This document shows, piece by piece, positions 1-8,924 of a stretch of 64,000 nucleotides of DNA. The position numbers and the translations under genes are program-made. Within the stretch, counting starts at the first letter, position 1. Every line of letters starts with the position of its first letter. The DNA is from Micromonospora purpureochromogenes. GTDB taxonomy: Bacteria; Actinomycetota; Actinomycetes; Mycobacteriales; Micromonosporaceae. Where the stretch lies: contig NZ_LT607410.1 of the NCBI RefSeq assembly GCF_900091515.1, positions 992,001 through 1,056,000 on the forward strand, written 5' to 3'. The notes under the pieces are model-generated. The model made no database searches, had not been told where the DNA came from, and saw only the letters and a list, made by a program, of their open reading frames with translations.

Positions 1-2
1 CC

Positions 3-365
3 GCGACCCCGGACCGCAGCGCCCCGGACGTGGTGGTGGACAACTACCTGCGCGAATATCTCGTCAACCGGAACGATGCGCGGGCCAGCCTGCTCGTCTG
101 CGAAGGAAATGCCGACCTCGGTGCGGTCAGGGCCCTGCGGAGCGAGGCGGAACAGCGCGAGGCCACCTTCAACGTCGTGGTCCGGGTGAGCTGGGGGCCG
201 CTGGTCCGGGCGAAGTCGGCCGACGGCGAGTCGGTCAGCACCACCATGACCATCGCTGGGTCCTCGGACGGACAACAACGCAGCAGCCGGCGGGAGGACT
301 GGACCTTCGAGGTCGTGGACATCAAGGACGGCTGGCGGGTCTGCGGTGCGCGGAAGGTCGCCTGA
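3..365 (+). CDS. C-terminal part of an unknown protein (5' truncated by window)
   Basis: The frame is open from the first bases of the window to a TGA at 363-365, so the gene begins upstream. The visible 120 residues contain VVVDNYLREYLVNRNDARA near the start and end with EDWTFEVVDIKDGWRVCGARKVA-type beta-rich sequence. Such tails, with a helix followed by a curved sheet, resemble the NTF2-like or SnoaL/conjugation-associated 'DYL...R' folds of actinobacterial surface proteins, but I cannot assign a family. It converges with the type IV-like operon on the other strand, leaving only 6 bp between stop codons. It could be the end of an unrelated gene or of a protein of the same system. Confidence 0.6.
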   Translation, partial: ATPDRSAPDVVVDNYLREYLVNRNDARASLLVCEGNADLGAVRALRSEAEQREATFNVVVRVSWGPLVRAKSADGESVSTTMTIAGSSDGQQRSSRREDWTFEVVDIKDGWRVCGARKVA

Positions 366-371
366 CCGCCC

Positions 372-974
372 TCACTCGATCCACAAGAGATGCACCGGCA
401 CCTCTAGGGTGGTCGGTGGCTGCCCGCGCCAGGCCCACCGGTACCACTCCAGCTCCGGAGTGACCCGGACGCAGATGTCGCCGTCGGCGCCGGAGTAGGT
501 CTCGGTCACCGCGCGCAGATCCCGGTGCTCGACCAAATCCTCGACGTGCACCACCCGCCGGCCGCTGACCGTGTCGGCCTCGAAGACCGGCGTCGGTATC
601 CGGTTGGCCGGCTCGTCCAACGAGACCAGCCGGATGCCCTGCTCGCGGGCGGCCGCCCCGGGCGACGGGCGCTCGCCGAGCGTCTCGACCCAGACCCGCT
701 CCACCGGGATCAACGGCGCGAACACCTCGACCTGGTCGGACTCGGCCCGGTACCACTCGTGCTCGGGGATCACCGGCACGTAGGTGCGGCTGCCCTGCAC
801 CACCCTCTCGTCGGCCCGCAGGTCACCCCGCCAGCCCAGGCCGGGCAGACCGACCAGGACCCGCCGGCCGCGCAGCTCGACCCGCCCGGTGGCGGGCACG
901 ATCTCGACCGGCCGGGGGGTCAGTGGCGCCCAGTCGGGCTGCCCGGCGAAGGGATCCGGCAGCGGACCGCTCAT
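372..974 (-). CDS. Hypothetical protein, last gene of the type IV-like operon
   Basis: This is a 200-residue soluble protein without signal peptide or membrane segment. It is rich in Pro, Trp and acidic residues, and two segments look alike, HEWYRAESDQVEVF (about 72-85) and LEWYRWAWRG (about 175-184), which suggests an internal duplication. Its ATG overlaps the stop codon of the wall hydrolase gene by 4 bp (ATGA), so it is probably translated with the secretion operon. I do not recognise a family. A cytoplasmic accessory or substrate-related role is only a guess from position. Confidence 0.75.
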   Translation of the reverse strand: MSGPLPDPFAGQPDWAPLTPRPVEIVPATGRVELRGRRVLVGLPGLGWRGDLRADERVVQGSRTYVPVIPEHEWYRAESDQVEVFAPLIPVERVWVETLGERPSPGAAAREQGIRLVSLDEPANRIPTPVFEADTVSGRRVVHVEDLVEHRDLRAVTETYSGADGDICVRVTPELEWYRWAWRGQPPTTLEVPVHLLWIE

Positions 975-2170
975 CGTGCCGCTTGCCTCGGGCTCGACCC
1001 GTTGAGGGGCGCACCCCGCTGCAGCATGAACGGCACCGGGTCGATCGCCCCGAGCGAGCTGCGGTCACTGTCCCGGTGCACCTCGAAGTGCAGGTGCGGG
1101 CCGGAGGAGTTGCCGCTGCTGCCCACCCGCCCGATCACCTCACCGGCCCGCACCTCCTGACCGGGGACGACCAGCGGCTTCTCCACCATGTGGCAGTAGC
1201 GGGAGATGTACCCGCCGGCGTGCAGGATGTCGACGAACCAACCGCAGCCCCCCTTGCCGGGGTAGCCGTCCACGTCGCAGTCGAGCCGGCCCCGGTGGTC
1301 GGGGTCGCAGCGGGCCACCAGCACCCGCCCGGTGGCCGCCGCGTGGATCGGCGTGGTCCCCTTCGGCGCGGCGATGTCCACCCCGTTGTGCTGCGGTCGG
1401 CTCGCCGTCCGGAAGCCCGAGCCGACTCTGCCGGGGATCGGTGACGTCCAGCCGGAGGCGGCGATCGTCTTGGCGGACGCCCGGTCGCAGATGGTCTTGT
1501 CGGCGATCCGCACCGTCCGGGCGGCACCCTTGGCCAGCGCGTTCACGATCCGGCTGGCGGTGTCTTCGTGCTTGGCGTACGCGTCCGGATAGGCGCTGAT
1601 CTGGACCCGCTGGGCGGCGAGGGTCAGCGGGAGCCGCTCCCAACCGTCGACCTTGAGCAGCTTCTCGTAGAACTTGCGGGCGGCGTAGTCGGGGCTCATC
1701 CGCTGCGCCACGCTGCCCCACCCGGCCCGCTGCTGGAACAGACCGACCGAGTCGTGGTCGCGCCCCACCCCCTCGTTGGGGATGTCGCCGGATCCGGCGA
1801 CCGTGCTGTTCGCCAGGTTGCGCAGGGCCGACTCCTGCATCGCGGTCGCCACCGCGATCACCCAGCCGCGGGGTGGCACCTTCATCTCCTGCCCGACCTT
1901 GATGATGACGGCGGCGTTGCGCAGTTGGCTGTCGCCGTAGTCGGACATCCGCGGCATCCTGCCGGTGACGTCGACCCGGTGGTCCTCGCCGCACCTCTGT
2001 TCGGAGGACACCAGATCCTCGTCGTCGCCGCCGAGGTTGGTGAGGAAGAACGCGGCCGTGCCGCCGCCGCAGCAGAGCAGGGTGAGGGTGGCGGTCAGCG
2101 CGGTGACCACGGCGCCGACCCGGAGTCGGCGACGGGGCGGCTGGCCCACCCCCGGCAGCTCGGCAGTCAT
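971..2170 (-). CDS. Membrane-anchored lytic transglycosylase-like / M23 endopeptidase
   Basis: This is a 399-residue peptidoglycan hydrolase. A membrane anchor spans about residues 18-45. Residues 90-200 look like a lysozyme-fold transglycosylase: TAMQESALRNLAN carries the expected catalytic Glu (E113) and GLFQQR (143-148) is typical of the fold. Residues 245-375 are a peptidase M23/LytM domain with HNGVD (261-265) and SGPHLHFE (HxH at 359-361), the zinc ligands of active M23 enzymes. Four-bp overlaps with both neighbours place it inside the type IV-like operon, where it fits the VirB1 role of opening the wall for an export channel. Two wall-cutting activities in one chain match muramidase-plus-endopeptidase proteins of Gram-positive conjugation systems. 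Confidence 0.88.
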   Translation of the reverse strand: MTAELPGVGQPPRRRLRVGAVVTALTATLTLLCCGGGTAAFFLTNLGGDDEDLVSSEQRCGEDHRVDVTGRMPRMSDYGDSQLRNAAVIIKVGQEMKVPPRGWVIAVATAMQESALRNLANSTVAGSGDIPNEGVGRDHDSVGLFQQRAGWGSVAQRMSPDYAARKFYEKLLKVDGWERLPLTLAAQRVQISAYPDAYAKHEDTASRIVNALAKGAARTVRIADKTICDRASAKTIAASGWTSPIPGRVGSGFRTASRPQHNGVDIAAPKGTTPIHAAATGRVLVARCDPDHRGRLDCDVDGYPGKGGCGWFVDILHAGGYISRYCHMVEKPLVVPGQEVRAGEVIGRVGSSGNSSGPHLHFEVHRDSDRSSLGAIDPVPFMLQRGAPLNGSSPRQAAR

Positions 2171-2724
2171 TCCCGCTCCCAGTCCACGGCGTCCACCAAC
2201 CAGCGCCCGTCCGGCGCCACCAACTCAAGACGGAGCCGCCCGGTCTCCAGCGGGACCAGCACCTCCGCGAAGGCCTCCGTGCGCGGCCGGAGAATCAACT
2301 CCCCGGTCACCTTCTCCGCCGGCACCCCCGCCGGATCGGCGCCCGTCAGCTTCTCGGTGAGCCCCGCCGTGGACAGCGGGCGCAGGTCGGAATGCCACTT
2401 CTCCGCCGTGACGGCCGACCCACCGAGCCACGCCTTGGCGAACCGGTCCGCGATTTGCTGAGGGGTCAGCTCACCGGGACGCGTACTGGGGGACGCCGGC
2501 ACCGGTGTGGCGATGACGCCGTCGTCGCCCTCCGTGGGGTCCACCGTGGTGATGGGCTCGCGTGGGCGGTTGCTCAGCCCGATGGCCGGGTCGACGGGGC
2601 CGGTCACCAGGCGGGCGGTCCCGATCACCGCGAAGACCAGCACGGCGATCGCGAGCGCGATACCGATCCGGGACCGCAGGACCCGGGTCGCCAGGAACTC
2701 GATCGCCCGTCGCATCGCCGTCAC
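2167..2724 (-). CDS. Small membrane-anchored protein of the type IV-like operon
   Basis: The 185-residue protein starts MTAMRRAIEFLATRVLRSRIG, has one membrane segment (about 24-44, GIALAIAVLVFAVIGTARLV), a Pro/Thr-rich linker, and a C-terminal domain of about 110 residues ending in a strand with DGRWLVDAVDW. The C-terminal part looks like an NTF2-like fold, the fold shared by VirB8 and Gram-positive TcpC/TraH conjugation proteins, so a VirB8-type scaffold is possible but not shown. The GTG at 2724 was chosen because it gives a GTGA overlap with the upstream stop, as at the other junctions of this operon. The alternative is ATG at 2715. Confidence 0.72.
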   Translation of the reverse strand: MTAMRRAIEFLATRVLRSRIGIALAIAVLVFAVIGTARLVTGPVDPAIGLSNRPREPITTVDPTEGDDGVIATPVPASPSTRPGELTPQQIADRFAKAWLGGSAVTAEKWHSDLRPLSTAGLTEKLTGADPAGVPAEKVTGELILRPRTEAFAEVLVPLETGRLRLELVAPDGRWLVDAVDWERE

Positions 2725-4676
2725 CGTGCCTCGGAGCGCACCCGAGGGCTGGGCCTGGTGCTGGCCGGTGCGCGCTCGGCCGAGTCCGGTCGGTACACCA
2801 CGAAGGACGGCGATTCCTCCGGCACGTCCGGCTCCGTCCAGCTCGCCGGCTGTTGCCGACGGGGGCGCGGTGCGGAGCGCCGCTCGCCGCCACCGGACCG
2901 CACCTCCGGCTGCTCGGTCTCGTCCGGCCGCTCCCGGCCGTCCGGTCGTTCCCGCACGGCGAGGGTGGTGGAGGAGTGCGACGGGTCCTCCCGCCGAGCC
3001 TCGGGACGCAGGTTCGACGGCTCCAGCGCCAGTCCCCGCCGCCGGGCGACGGCCGGTTCGGCCGTGCCGCCCGGCTCCACCACGTCGAGCCGGGCGGCGA
3101 TGCGCATGTCCCGGAAGAAGCGACGGTGCCAGGAGCCGGCCGAGCTGACCGCTTCGCTGCTGTCCTTGCCGCCGAGCTGGGTGATCCGCCGGTACGGTCG
3201 CAGCAGCAGCCAGCCGACCACGCCGCAGAGCCAGACCAGCACCACCTGGAGCCAGCCGGCCAGGGTGGGCGTGCTCATGATCAGGTCCACCGCGAAGAGG
3301 TAGATGGCGGCTCCGGTGCCGAAGATGGCGATGTTGAACACCGCCGCGACGACCGCGTTGCCGAGTCGCCGCAGCCCGGCGCTGGCCGGTCTCAGCAGGC
3401 CAACCGTGCCCAGGATCGGTGCCGCGATGACCGCCCAGCGGAAGATCAGGAAGCCGAGCAGCACCAGCAGCGACGCGGTCAGGTCGAACATCGCGAAGAG
3501 CAGCGAGGCCAGCACGGCGATGAAGCCGGACCCGATCCGGTCCATGTCCCGGGCGCCGGTGAGGTATTCGTACGCCTCCGGGTCCTCCAACTTGATCTGA
3601 GCGGCGACCCTGGCCCACTGCTGCTGCTTGGCCTTGATCGTCGCCGGTCGAGTGGCGGGATTCTGCCGGAGCTTCTCCGCCTCCTCCCAGGAGAGCGACT
3701 TGGCGTCGTAGAGCGCAGGTCCGTACTTCTTGGCGGTCTCGCTGTCCGCCGACCCGAGCACCCCACGCAGCCAGTTGCGGTAGAGCATCGACTCGGTAGC
3801 CGTGTCGCTGGCCCGGACGGCCGGCGGCCGATTGTCCTTGCACGCCGCCGGGTTCGGATCGTCGCACTGGCCCGGCGGAGTGTCACGGGAGGCCGGCCCC
3901 ACCGCGTCGTGGACGACGCCGAGGGAGGTGATGAGCGTGCCGTCGGCGATGTTGGCGGACTTGACCGGCCAGGCGGCCAGGGCGGTCACCGCGACCATCA
4001 CCAGCAGGGCCCACCCGGCCGTGGTCATCGCGTTGCTCATGTCCGACTGGCGGGAACGCCAGAGCAGGTACAGACCCACCACGCAGAGCGTGACGATGCC
4101 GAAGACGCTGAACACCTTCTGGTAGACGGCCTTGGTCGCCTTCTCCACCAGCGGGTCGGCCCAGCCCCACATCGAACGCGGGTCCCACGCCCGCTCCCGC
4201 AGGGCGTTCGAGGCACCGATGATGGCTGTGGCGAACATGAACTCACCGTTGGCGACCGTCGTCGTGAACTTGTAGTCGGGATGCAGCACCGACGATGCGC
4301 ATCCCTCGTCCAGGTCGTACGTGTTGAAGCTGTAGCCGGCGTAGCCGTAGTCGCTGTAGAGGCCCTTCGGGCCGCCAAGCTTGGATGAGTCGGGCCTGGA
4401 GGCGAACCAGCCTGCGAGCCCCGAATCCGGGGTGGTCGGCACCGGCGCGTTGCGGCACTTCACCTGGTCCTCGCTGACCTGCTGCAGCTTGGCGACGCAG
4501 GCGCGGAAGTCGGCCTGCCACTCCTTGGTGCTGCACAGCTCCGCTGCCGCCTGGGCCGTCACCGGCGGGGCCGCCACCGCCGGTGTCGCCCCGATCACCG
4601 GCCAGGCGATGGTGGCACCGGCGAGTACGCCGATCGCGAGGAGGAGCGCCGCGATCCGTGCCCGGGCCCTCGCCAT
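2721..4676 (-). CDS. VirB6/TrbL-like polytopic membrane protein
   Basis: This is a 651-residue protein with an N-terminal signal/anchor (7-36, ending in AxA), a Cys-containing extracellular region (48-180), two membrane segments near 190-206 and 221-236, a second loop, four more segments (about 384-412, 414-428, 441-467, 475-492) and a charged, Arg/Pro-rich cytoplasmic tail of about 150 residues. This topology and the position next to a VirB4-like ATPase fit the VirB6/TrbL channel subunit of type IV secretion systems. Primary sequence does not prove it, as this family diverges quickly. Its ATG lies 1 bp after the ATPase stop codon, so the two are surely co-transcribed. Confidence 0.75.
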   Translation of the reverse strand: MARARARIAALLLAIGVLAGATIAWPVIGATPAVAAPPVTAQAAAELCSTKEWQADFRACVAKLQQVSEDQVKCRNAPVPTTPDSGLAGWFASRPDSSKLGGPKGLYSDYGYAGYSFNTYDLDEGCASSVLHPDYKFTTTVANGEFMFATAIIGASNALRERAWDPRSMWGWADPLVEKATKAVYQKVFSVFGIVTLCVVGLYLLWRSRQSDMSNAMTTAGWALLVMVAVTALAAWPVKSANIADGTLITSLGVVHDAVGPASRDTPPGQCDDPNPAACKDNRPPAVRASDTATESMLYRNWLRGVLGSADSETAKKYGPALYDAKSLSWEEAEKLRQNPATRPATIKAKQQQWARVAAQIKLEDPEAYEYLTGARDMDRIGSGFIAVLASLLFAMFDLTASLLVLLGFLIFRWAVIAAPILGTVGLLRPASAGLRRLGNAVVAAVFNIAIFGTGAAIYLFAVDLIMSTPTLAGWLQVVLVWLCGVVGWLLLRPYRRITQLGGKDSSEAVSSAGSWHRRFFRDMRIAARLDVVEPGGTAEPAVARRRGLALEPSNLRPEARREDPSHSSTTLAVRERPDGRERPDETEQPEVRSGGGERRSAPRPRRQQPASWTEPDVPEESPSFVVYRPDSAERAPASTRPSPRVRSEAR

Positions 4677-4677
4677 G

Positions 4678-7600
4678 TCACGCCTCCAGGTCAGCCAGGA
4701 CGGTCGGCAGCTGCCCGGCCACCTGGGCGACCCCGGCGGGGGTGGTGTCCAGGTGTGCCAGCAGCCCTTCGACGTACGACACGTCGACCCGGACCTTCTG
4801 CACCCGGCCGTCCACGTCGCGCATCACGAACTCGCGGTAGCCAAGCCGGTCCGCCGAGGTGGCGTCCACGGCCGAGAGCGAGGCGAGGGTGGCCTCGTAC
4901 CCGTCGTCGACCGGCACCCGGAGCAGCCGCAGCGCCTCGGAGGCGATCTCGGCGTCCTCGGCGATCCGCCCGACGAAGACGGTGGAGACGAGGTTCTGCA
5001 CGTCGAGGCCGAGGATGTCCTTCGGGTTCTGCGAGGCGACCAGGGCGGCGAGGTTCCACTTGCGGGAGTCCCGGGCCAGCCGGACCAGGAACGACCGGCC
5101 GGAGCGCCAGCCCTCCATGAAGTGCGCCTCGTCCAGGCCGACCAGCTTGCGCGACGACATCGACCCGCCGTAGCAGCGGCGCACGGCGAGCCGGTGCGCG
5201 GTGTGCAGCATCGGCAGGGCCAGCGCCTCCTCGGCGGACCAGTACTCCCGCTCGATCTTGAGGTCGGGGAGCCGGAGGCCGGCCATGGTGATCACCGTGA
5301 GGGCCGCGTCGGCCCCGAGCAACCCCTCCGGCGGGCGGCCGAAGAAGAGCATCGCCAGCGGCATCTCGGCGGTGTCGAGCAGCAGGTTGGCCAGCTCCCG
5401 GCCGGCGTCGTCGTCCATCCCCTGCAGGCAGGCGACCACGTCGTCCAGCGTGGAGGTTTCCTCCGCCGGCACCTGGCGTACGGCGTGCCGGAACAGGGTC
5501 GCGGTGGACGCCTCGCGGGCCACCTGCGGCGGCACCAGCATCATGCAGATGTCCTGCACCAGCATCCGGCGCTCGGCCCGGGCGTTGGAGACCGCGATCT
5601 CGAACTCCCGGTCGCCCGCCGCGCCACTGCCGAACTCGCTGCGCAGCGGGGTGGGGATGAGCGAGTACGGGGCCAGCGTCCCCTGCTCCGACCCGGTCAG
5701 GTTGAGCACCCGCGCGTACGGTCGCAGCTCGGGCATCGCGCAGAGCCGGGCCAGCGGGCCGGACGGATCCAGCAGGGTCACCTGCACCCCGCGCCGCGCG
5801 GCCAGGTAGCCGAGGGCGCCGAGCAGGGTCGACTTGCCACCACCGGGCTCGGCGACGAAGACCGCCAGGCCGGAGCGTTCCCGGACCTCCATCGGGAAGT
5901 GCAGGTCGAGGAAGACCGGGCGGCGGCAGGTGCCGGCGGTGCGCCCGATCAGGTCGCCCCGGCGGTCACCGACGGTGGAGGCGGCCTGTGGCAGCGCGGC
6001 GGCGAGCAGGTTGACCGGCATCCGCCGGACGTAGCCGGTGTTGGCGATCGGCTCGCCGGGGATGAACTCGCGGGCCAGCCAGTCCTGGTTCTTCGGGTGT
6101 TGCAGGGAGATGCGCAGCTCGCGGGAGTAGAGCTGGATGAGCCGCCGGGCCCGCTCCAGGCACTCCTCCCTGGTCCGGCCGCCGACGGCGATCCGGTGCC
6201 AGCCGTGCGCGCGGGCCGAGTCCACCGGCAGGCCGGTGGTCATCTCGTCGCCGATCACCAGCGCCCGCTTGGCCAGTCGCTCCAGCTCGGGCGGGGCGTC
6301 GATGCCGTGCTCGGCGTAGTCGAGCTGCTGCGAGCGGATCATCCGCAGCCGGTGCTCCAGATTACGGAAGGAGTCGCCGGAGCCGAGGATGTCGACCCGG
6401 GTGGAGATCTCCATCGGCCAGGGCAGCCGCTCGTGGAAGTGCAGCCAGGGCTCGTGCCGCTCGGGGATCTCCAGCGGCTCCATCCGGCCGACGGCGAGCA
6501 CGGCGACGTGCCGCTCCTCGCCGGTCATCCGGTTGACGAGCTTCACCGTCGAGCCGTACGGGGTGCGGTAGCGCTCCACCTGCTCGGTGAGGGCGAGCAG
6601 GTCCCCCCGCTCCCACCGGCCGTTGGTCACCGGGGAGAGCGTGCCGGGGGGCGCCATGCAGAGCGCGACCGAGCGGTAGAGCAGCCATTCCAGCTCCTGC
6701 GCGGTCACCCGGCGGCCGCGCATGCCGAACGCGCCCAGCACCTCGTCGAACTGCTCGACGGTGCGGCCGAGCTTGCGGCGTTCGCCGTCGGCGGTGCCCC
6801 GGCCGAAGGTGCGCAGCAGCCGCTCGGTGAGCGAGTCGCCGAGCGAGCGCCGGGCGAAGGTGACGCCGAGGTAGGTCTGCCCCTCGGCGTGGTTGACCGA
6901 CATCAGGTGCCGCTGGGCGGCGACCAGGTGGTCGGCCCAGCCGGGCGTGGCGGGGACGTCGGGCAGCGGCGTGGCCGTGTGTGCGTCGATGGTGCGGGCC
7001 CACTCGTCGGCCGGGAAGGGGCGGGTGGTGCGGCGCAGGTGCAACCGGAAGCCGGCCAGGCCGGCGTACTGCTCCGAGATGGCCGAGAGCAGCGCCTCCC
7101 GTTCGGCGTCCGGACGGAACGCCCAGCGCACCTCGGGCAGCCAGTACCAGGCGGTGACGGTGTTGGGAGTGAAGGTCAGGTGGCCGGCGATCTCGGTGAT
7201 CGCCAGGTCGATCGACGGGTCCCGGTCCCCAAACTTGATCTTCGGAGGGCGTACCCGGACGGGCTTGGCGGGGGTGCGCCGGCTGGCCGCGCGCTGGCGC
7301 GGCGGCGCCAGCTCCCGGGACGCCCGTTCCGCCGGCTCCTGCGGCCCGGGCTCGGCCAGCTCGCGCCGGCCGGGTTCGGCGATCGCGTGCCGGGCCGGCT
7401 CCTCGATCTCCCGTCGGGACGACCCGGCGGGCGCCGAGCGGGGCAGCTCCTCCGGCTCCGGCCACTCCGGCTCGGTCCGCTCGGTCGGCTCGGGACGGAC
7501 CGGTGCGACGATCTCCCGGCGGGCCGGCGCGGCGGCCTCCCGCCGGGCTCGTTCGACGGCCTCCCGCCGGCTGCGTTCGGTGGCCTCGCGCGCGGTCAGC

Positions 7601-8184
7601 GGCTCGGCGGGCACCGCGCGCGGCAGGCGTGGCGCCGGGGTCTCCACCGGTCGGTCCGCGACCGGCTCGGCCTCCGCCGGCGGGCGCAGCACCGGCAGGC
7701 GGTCGCCGGGCTGGTGCGGAACCCGGGTGCGGGCGGGGCGGTCGGCGGCCGGCGCCTCGATCGCCGCCGGCGTCTCCGGCGCGATGGCGGGCTGCGGCGC
7801 GGCCGAGGCCGGGGGCGCCGCCGACTGGTGCGGGATCGCCGGGTGCTCCCGGCCGCGGCGCGGGGACGACACCGGGGGCGGCGGGCCGGGACGCGGGGGT
7901 GCGCCGGAGCCGCCGAAGAGGTCGAGGAACGGGGAGTCGATGTCGGTGCCGTCGCCGACGAGCATCGGCGGGCTCGGCTCGACCGGAGGTACGCCCCGGC
8001 CGTTCGCCGGCCGCGGTGGCTGGAAGACGCCGACGCCACCCTGCCCGGGGCTGGTCACCAGGGCCGGGTCGGACGGCTGCTCGTCCTGGATCTCCTCCTC
8101 CGGGTAGTCGAGCGACCGCGCACGGTTACCGTGCGGGGCGCTGTGACGTCCGGCCGGGAAACCCGGCGTGGAAGAGCGACTCAT
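4678..8184 (-). CDS. VirB4/TraC-like secretion ATPase with long disordered N-terminus
   Basis: This is a 1168-residue ATPase. Residues 1-330 are low-complexity (Pro, Arg, Glu, Ala). A conserved region follows that starts near VRPPKIKFGDRDPSID. The C-terminal P-loop domain has Walker A AEPGGGKSTLLG at about 778-787 and Walker B KLVGLDEAHF at about 1010-1020, as in VirB4/TraC/TrbE proteins that energise type IV secretion and conjugation. The start codon has a GAGG Shine-Dalgarno motif 7-8 nt upstream. The disordered extension is unusual, since standard VirB4 proteins are about 800 residues, and it could bind the wall or partner proteins. No relaxase or coupling protein (VirD4) gene lies in the window, so whether DNA or protein is moved is open. 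Confidence 0.85.
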   Translation of the reverse strand: MSRSSTPGFPAGRHSAPHGNRARSLDYPEEEIQDEQPSDPALVTSPGQGGVGVFQPPRPANGRGVPPVEPSPPMLVGDGTDIDSPFLDLFGGSGAPPRPGPPPPVSSPRRGREHPAIPHQSAAPPASAAPQPAIAPETPAAIEAPAADRPARTRVPHQPGDRLPVLRPPAEAEPVADRPVETPAPRLPRAVPAEPLTAREATERSRREAVERARREAAAPARREIVAPVRPEPTERTEPEWPEPEELPRSAPAGSSRREIEEPARHAIAEPGRRELAEPGPQEPAERASRELAPPRQRAASRRTPAKPVRVRPPKIKFGDRDPSIDLAITEIAGHLTFTPNTVTAWYWLPEVRWAFRPDAEREALLSAISEQYAGLAGFRLHLRRTTRPFPADEWARTIDAHTATPLPDVPATPGWADHLVAAQRHLMSVNHAEGQTYLGVTFARRSLGDSLTERLLRTFGRGTADGERRKLGRTVEQFDEVLGAFGMRGRRVTAQELEWLLYRSVALCMAPPGTLSPVTNGRWERGDLLALTEQVERYRTPYGSTVKLVNRMTGEERHVAVLAVGRMEPLEIPERHEPWLHFHERLPWPMEISTRVDILGSGDSFRNLEHRLRMIRSQQLDYAEHGIDAPPELERLAKRALVIGDEMTTGLPVDSARAHGWHRIAVGGRTREECLERARRLIQLYSRELRISLQHPKNQDWLAREFIPGEPIANTGYVRRMPVNLLAAALPQAASTVGDRRGDLIGRTAGTCRRPVFLDLHFPMEVRERSGLAVFVAEPGGGKSTLLGALGYLAARRGVQVTLLDPSGPLARLCAMPELRPYARVLNLTGSEQGTLAPYSLIPTPLRSEFGSGAAGDREFEIAVSNARAERRMLVQDICMMLVPPQVAREASTATLFRHAVRQVPAEETSTLDDVVACLQGMDDDAGRELANLLLDTAEMPLAMLFFGRPPEGLLGADAALTVITMAGLRLPDLKIEREYWSAEEALALPMLHTAHRLAVRRCYGGSMSSRKLVGLDEAHFMEGWRSGRSFLVRLARDSRKWNLAALVASQNPKDILGLDVQNLVSTVFVGRIAEDAEIASEALRLLRVPVDDGYEATLASLSAVDATSADRLGYREFVMRDVDGRVQKVRVDVSYVEGLLAHLDTTPAGVAQVAGQLPTVLADLEA

Positions 8185-8233
8185 GCGACCGCCTCACCCG
8201 CGTGGTTCGACTGCCCGATCGACGTACGCCCGG

Positions 8234-8596
8234 TCATGCCAGTTCCTCCCGGATCCTGATCCGGCTGCCGACCAGGCGGGGGTCCCGCAGCTCGGCGGCC
8301 GGCTCCCGGGTGCGTCGCCAGTCGGTCAGGGCGGTGCGGATGACCATCCGTGCCGGCCGGTCCGGGTCGACGTACCGGAAGATGAACGAGGTGCTCACGA
8401 TGGCGAGCGCGATCTCCCAGGCGGGGAAGAGCTCGACCTGCAGCGTGAACAGCCAGTGGATGAACATGTAGAGGGGTACGAGCAGCATGAACAGGCCGTA
8501 CTGGGCGTACGGCAGGTGGACGGGAAGGGTGTAGCCGGGCGGCCCGAGGTAGACCAGGCGAGCCCGGTAGATGTCGTCGTCGGTGCGCAGCCGCAT
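8234..8596 (-). CDS. PrgI/VirB3-like small membrane protein
   Basis: This 120-residue protein has a short basic N-terminus, a conspicuous hydrophobic stretch GLFMLLVPLYMFIHWLF and a second one around AWEIALAIVSTSFIF, and then a basic tail beginning RYVDPDRPARMVIRTALTDW. Two helices followed by a conserved tail, encoded just before the VirB4-like ATPase, is the arrangement of PrgI/VirB3 proteins in Gram-positive type IV systems. It lies 49 bp upstream of the ATPase gene and 13 bp downstream of the pilin-like gene. The assignment rests on size, topology and order. Confidence 0.7.
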   Translation of the reverse strand: MRLRTDDDIYRARLVYLGPPGYTLPVHLPYAQYGLFMLLVPLYMFIHWLFTLQVELFPAWEIALAIVSTSFIFRYVDPDRPARMVIRTALTDWRRTREPAAELRDPRLVGSRIRIREELA

Positions 8597-8609
8597 GTCT
8601 CGCCCGGGC

Positions 8610-8924
8610 CTATTCGAAGATCAGGTCGATCAGGTAGTCACCGACGAAGAAGAGTGTGGCCGCCCCGGCGATGAAGGCCAGGCCGACGATCGCGATGGCC
8701 GAGCTGGTGAGGACCTTGGAGATCTCACCCCGGCTGGCCCGGCCGATGAAGATGACACCGAGCACGGCGAGCAGGATGGGCGCGATCTTGCTGGCGAAGA
8801 AGGTGACGACGCCGTTGGTGTCGATGCCCTTCGGGGCCTCTTCGGCGAGCGGTGTCGTCGCCAGGGTGTGCAGGGCCTGCGCGACGCCGGACGTCGCCGT
8901 CTGCATGAGCTCGAAGGCGATCAC
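8610..8924 (-). CDS. VirB2/pilin-like small membrane protein, first gene of the operon
   Basis: This 104-residue protein has two strong membrane helices (IAPILLAVLGVIFIG and AIAIVGLAFIAGAATLFFVG) separated by a basic loop, RASRGEISK. That is the topology of VirB2/TrbC pilins. The GTG start at 8924 was chosen because a GGGGAGG Shine-Dalgarno sequence sits 5 nt upstream, whereas earlier in-frame starts have none. It is the first gene of the minus-strand operon, which is where VirB2 usually lies. No obvious processed signal peptide precedes the first helix, so a pilin role is uncertain. Confidence 0.72.
   Translation of the reverse strand: MIAFELMQTATSGVAQALHTLATTPLAEEAPKGIDTNGVVTFFASKIAPILLAVLGVIFIGRASRGEISKVLTSSAIAIVGLAFIAGAATLFFVGDYLIDLIFE

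Noticed and set aside
4381..8259. A 1292-codon open frame on the plus strand opposite the VirB4-like gene
   Set aside because: Composition is the His/Gly/Arg/Pro-rich type produced by reading high-GC codons on the other strand; no domain, and the minus-strand gene has clear ATPase motifs.
372..8924. Integrative conjugative element
   Set aside because: No integrase, relaxase, excisionase or flanking direct repeats found, and base composition does not differ from the surroundings.
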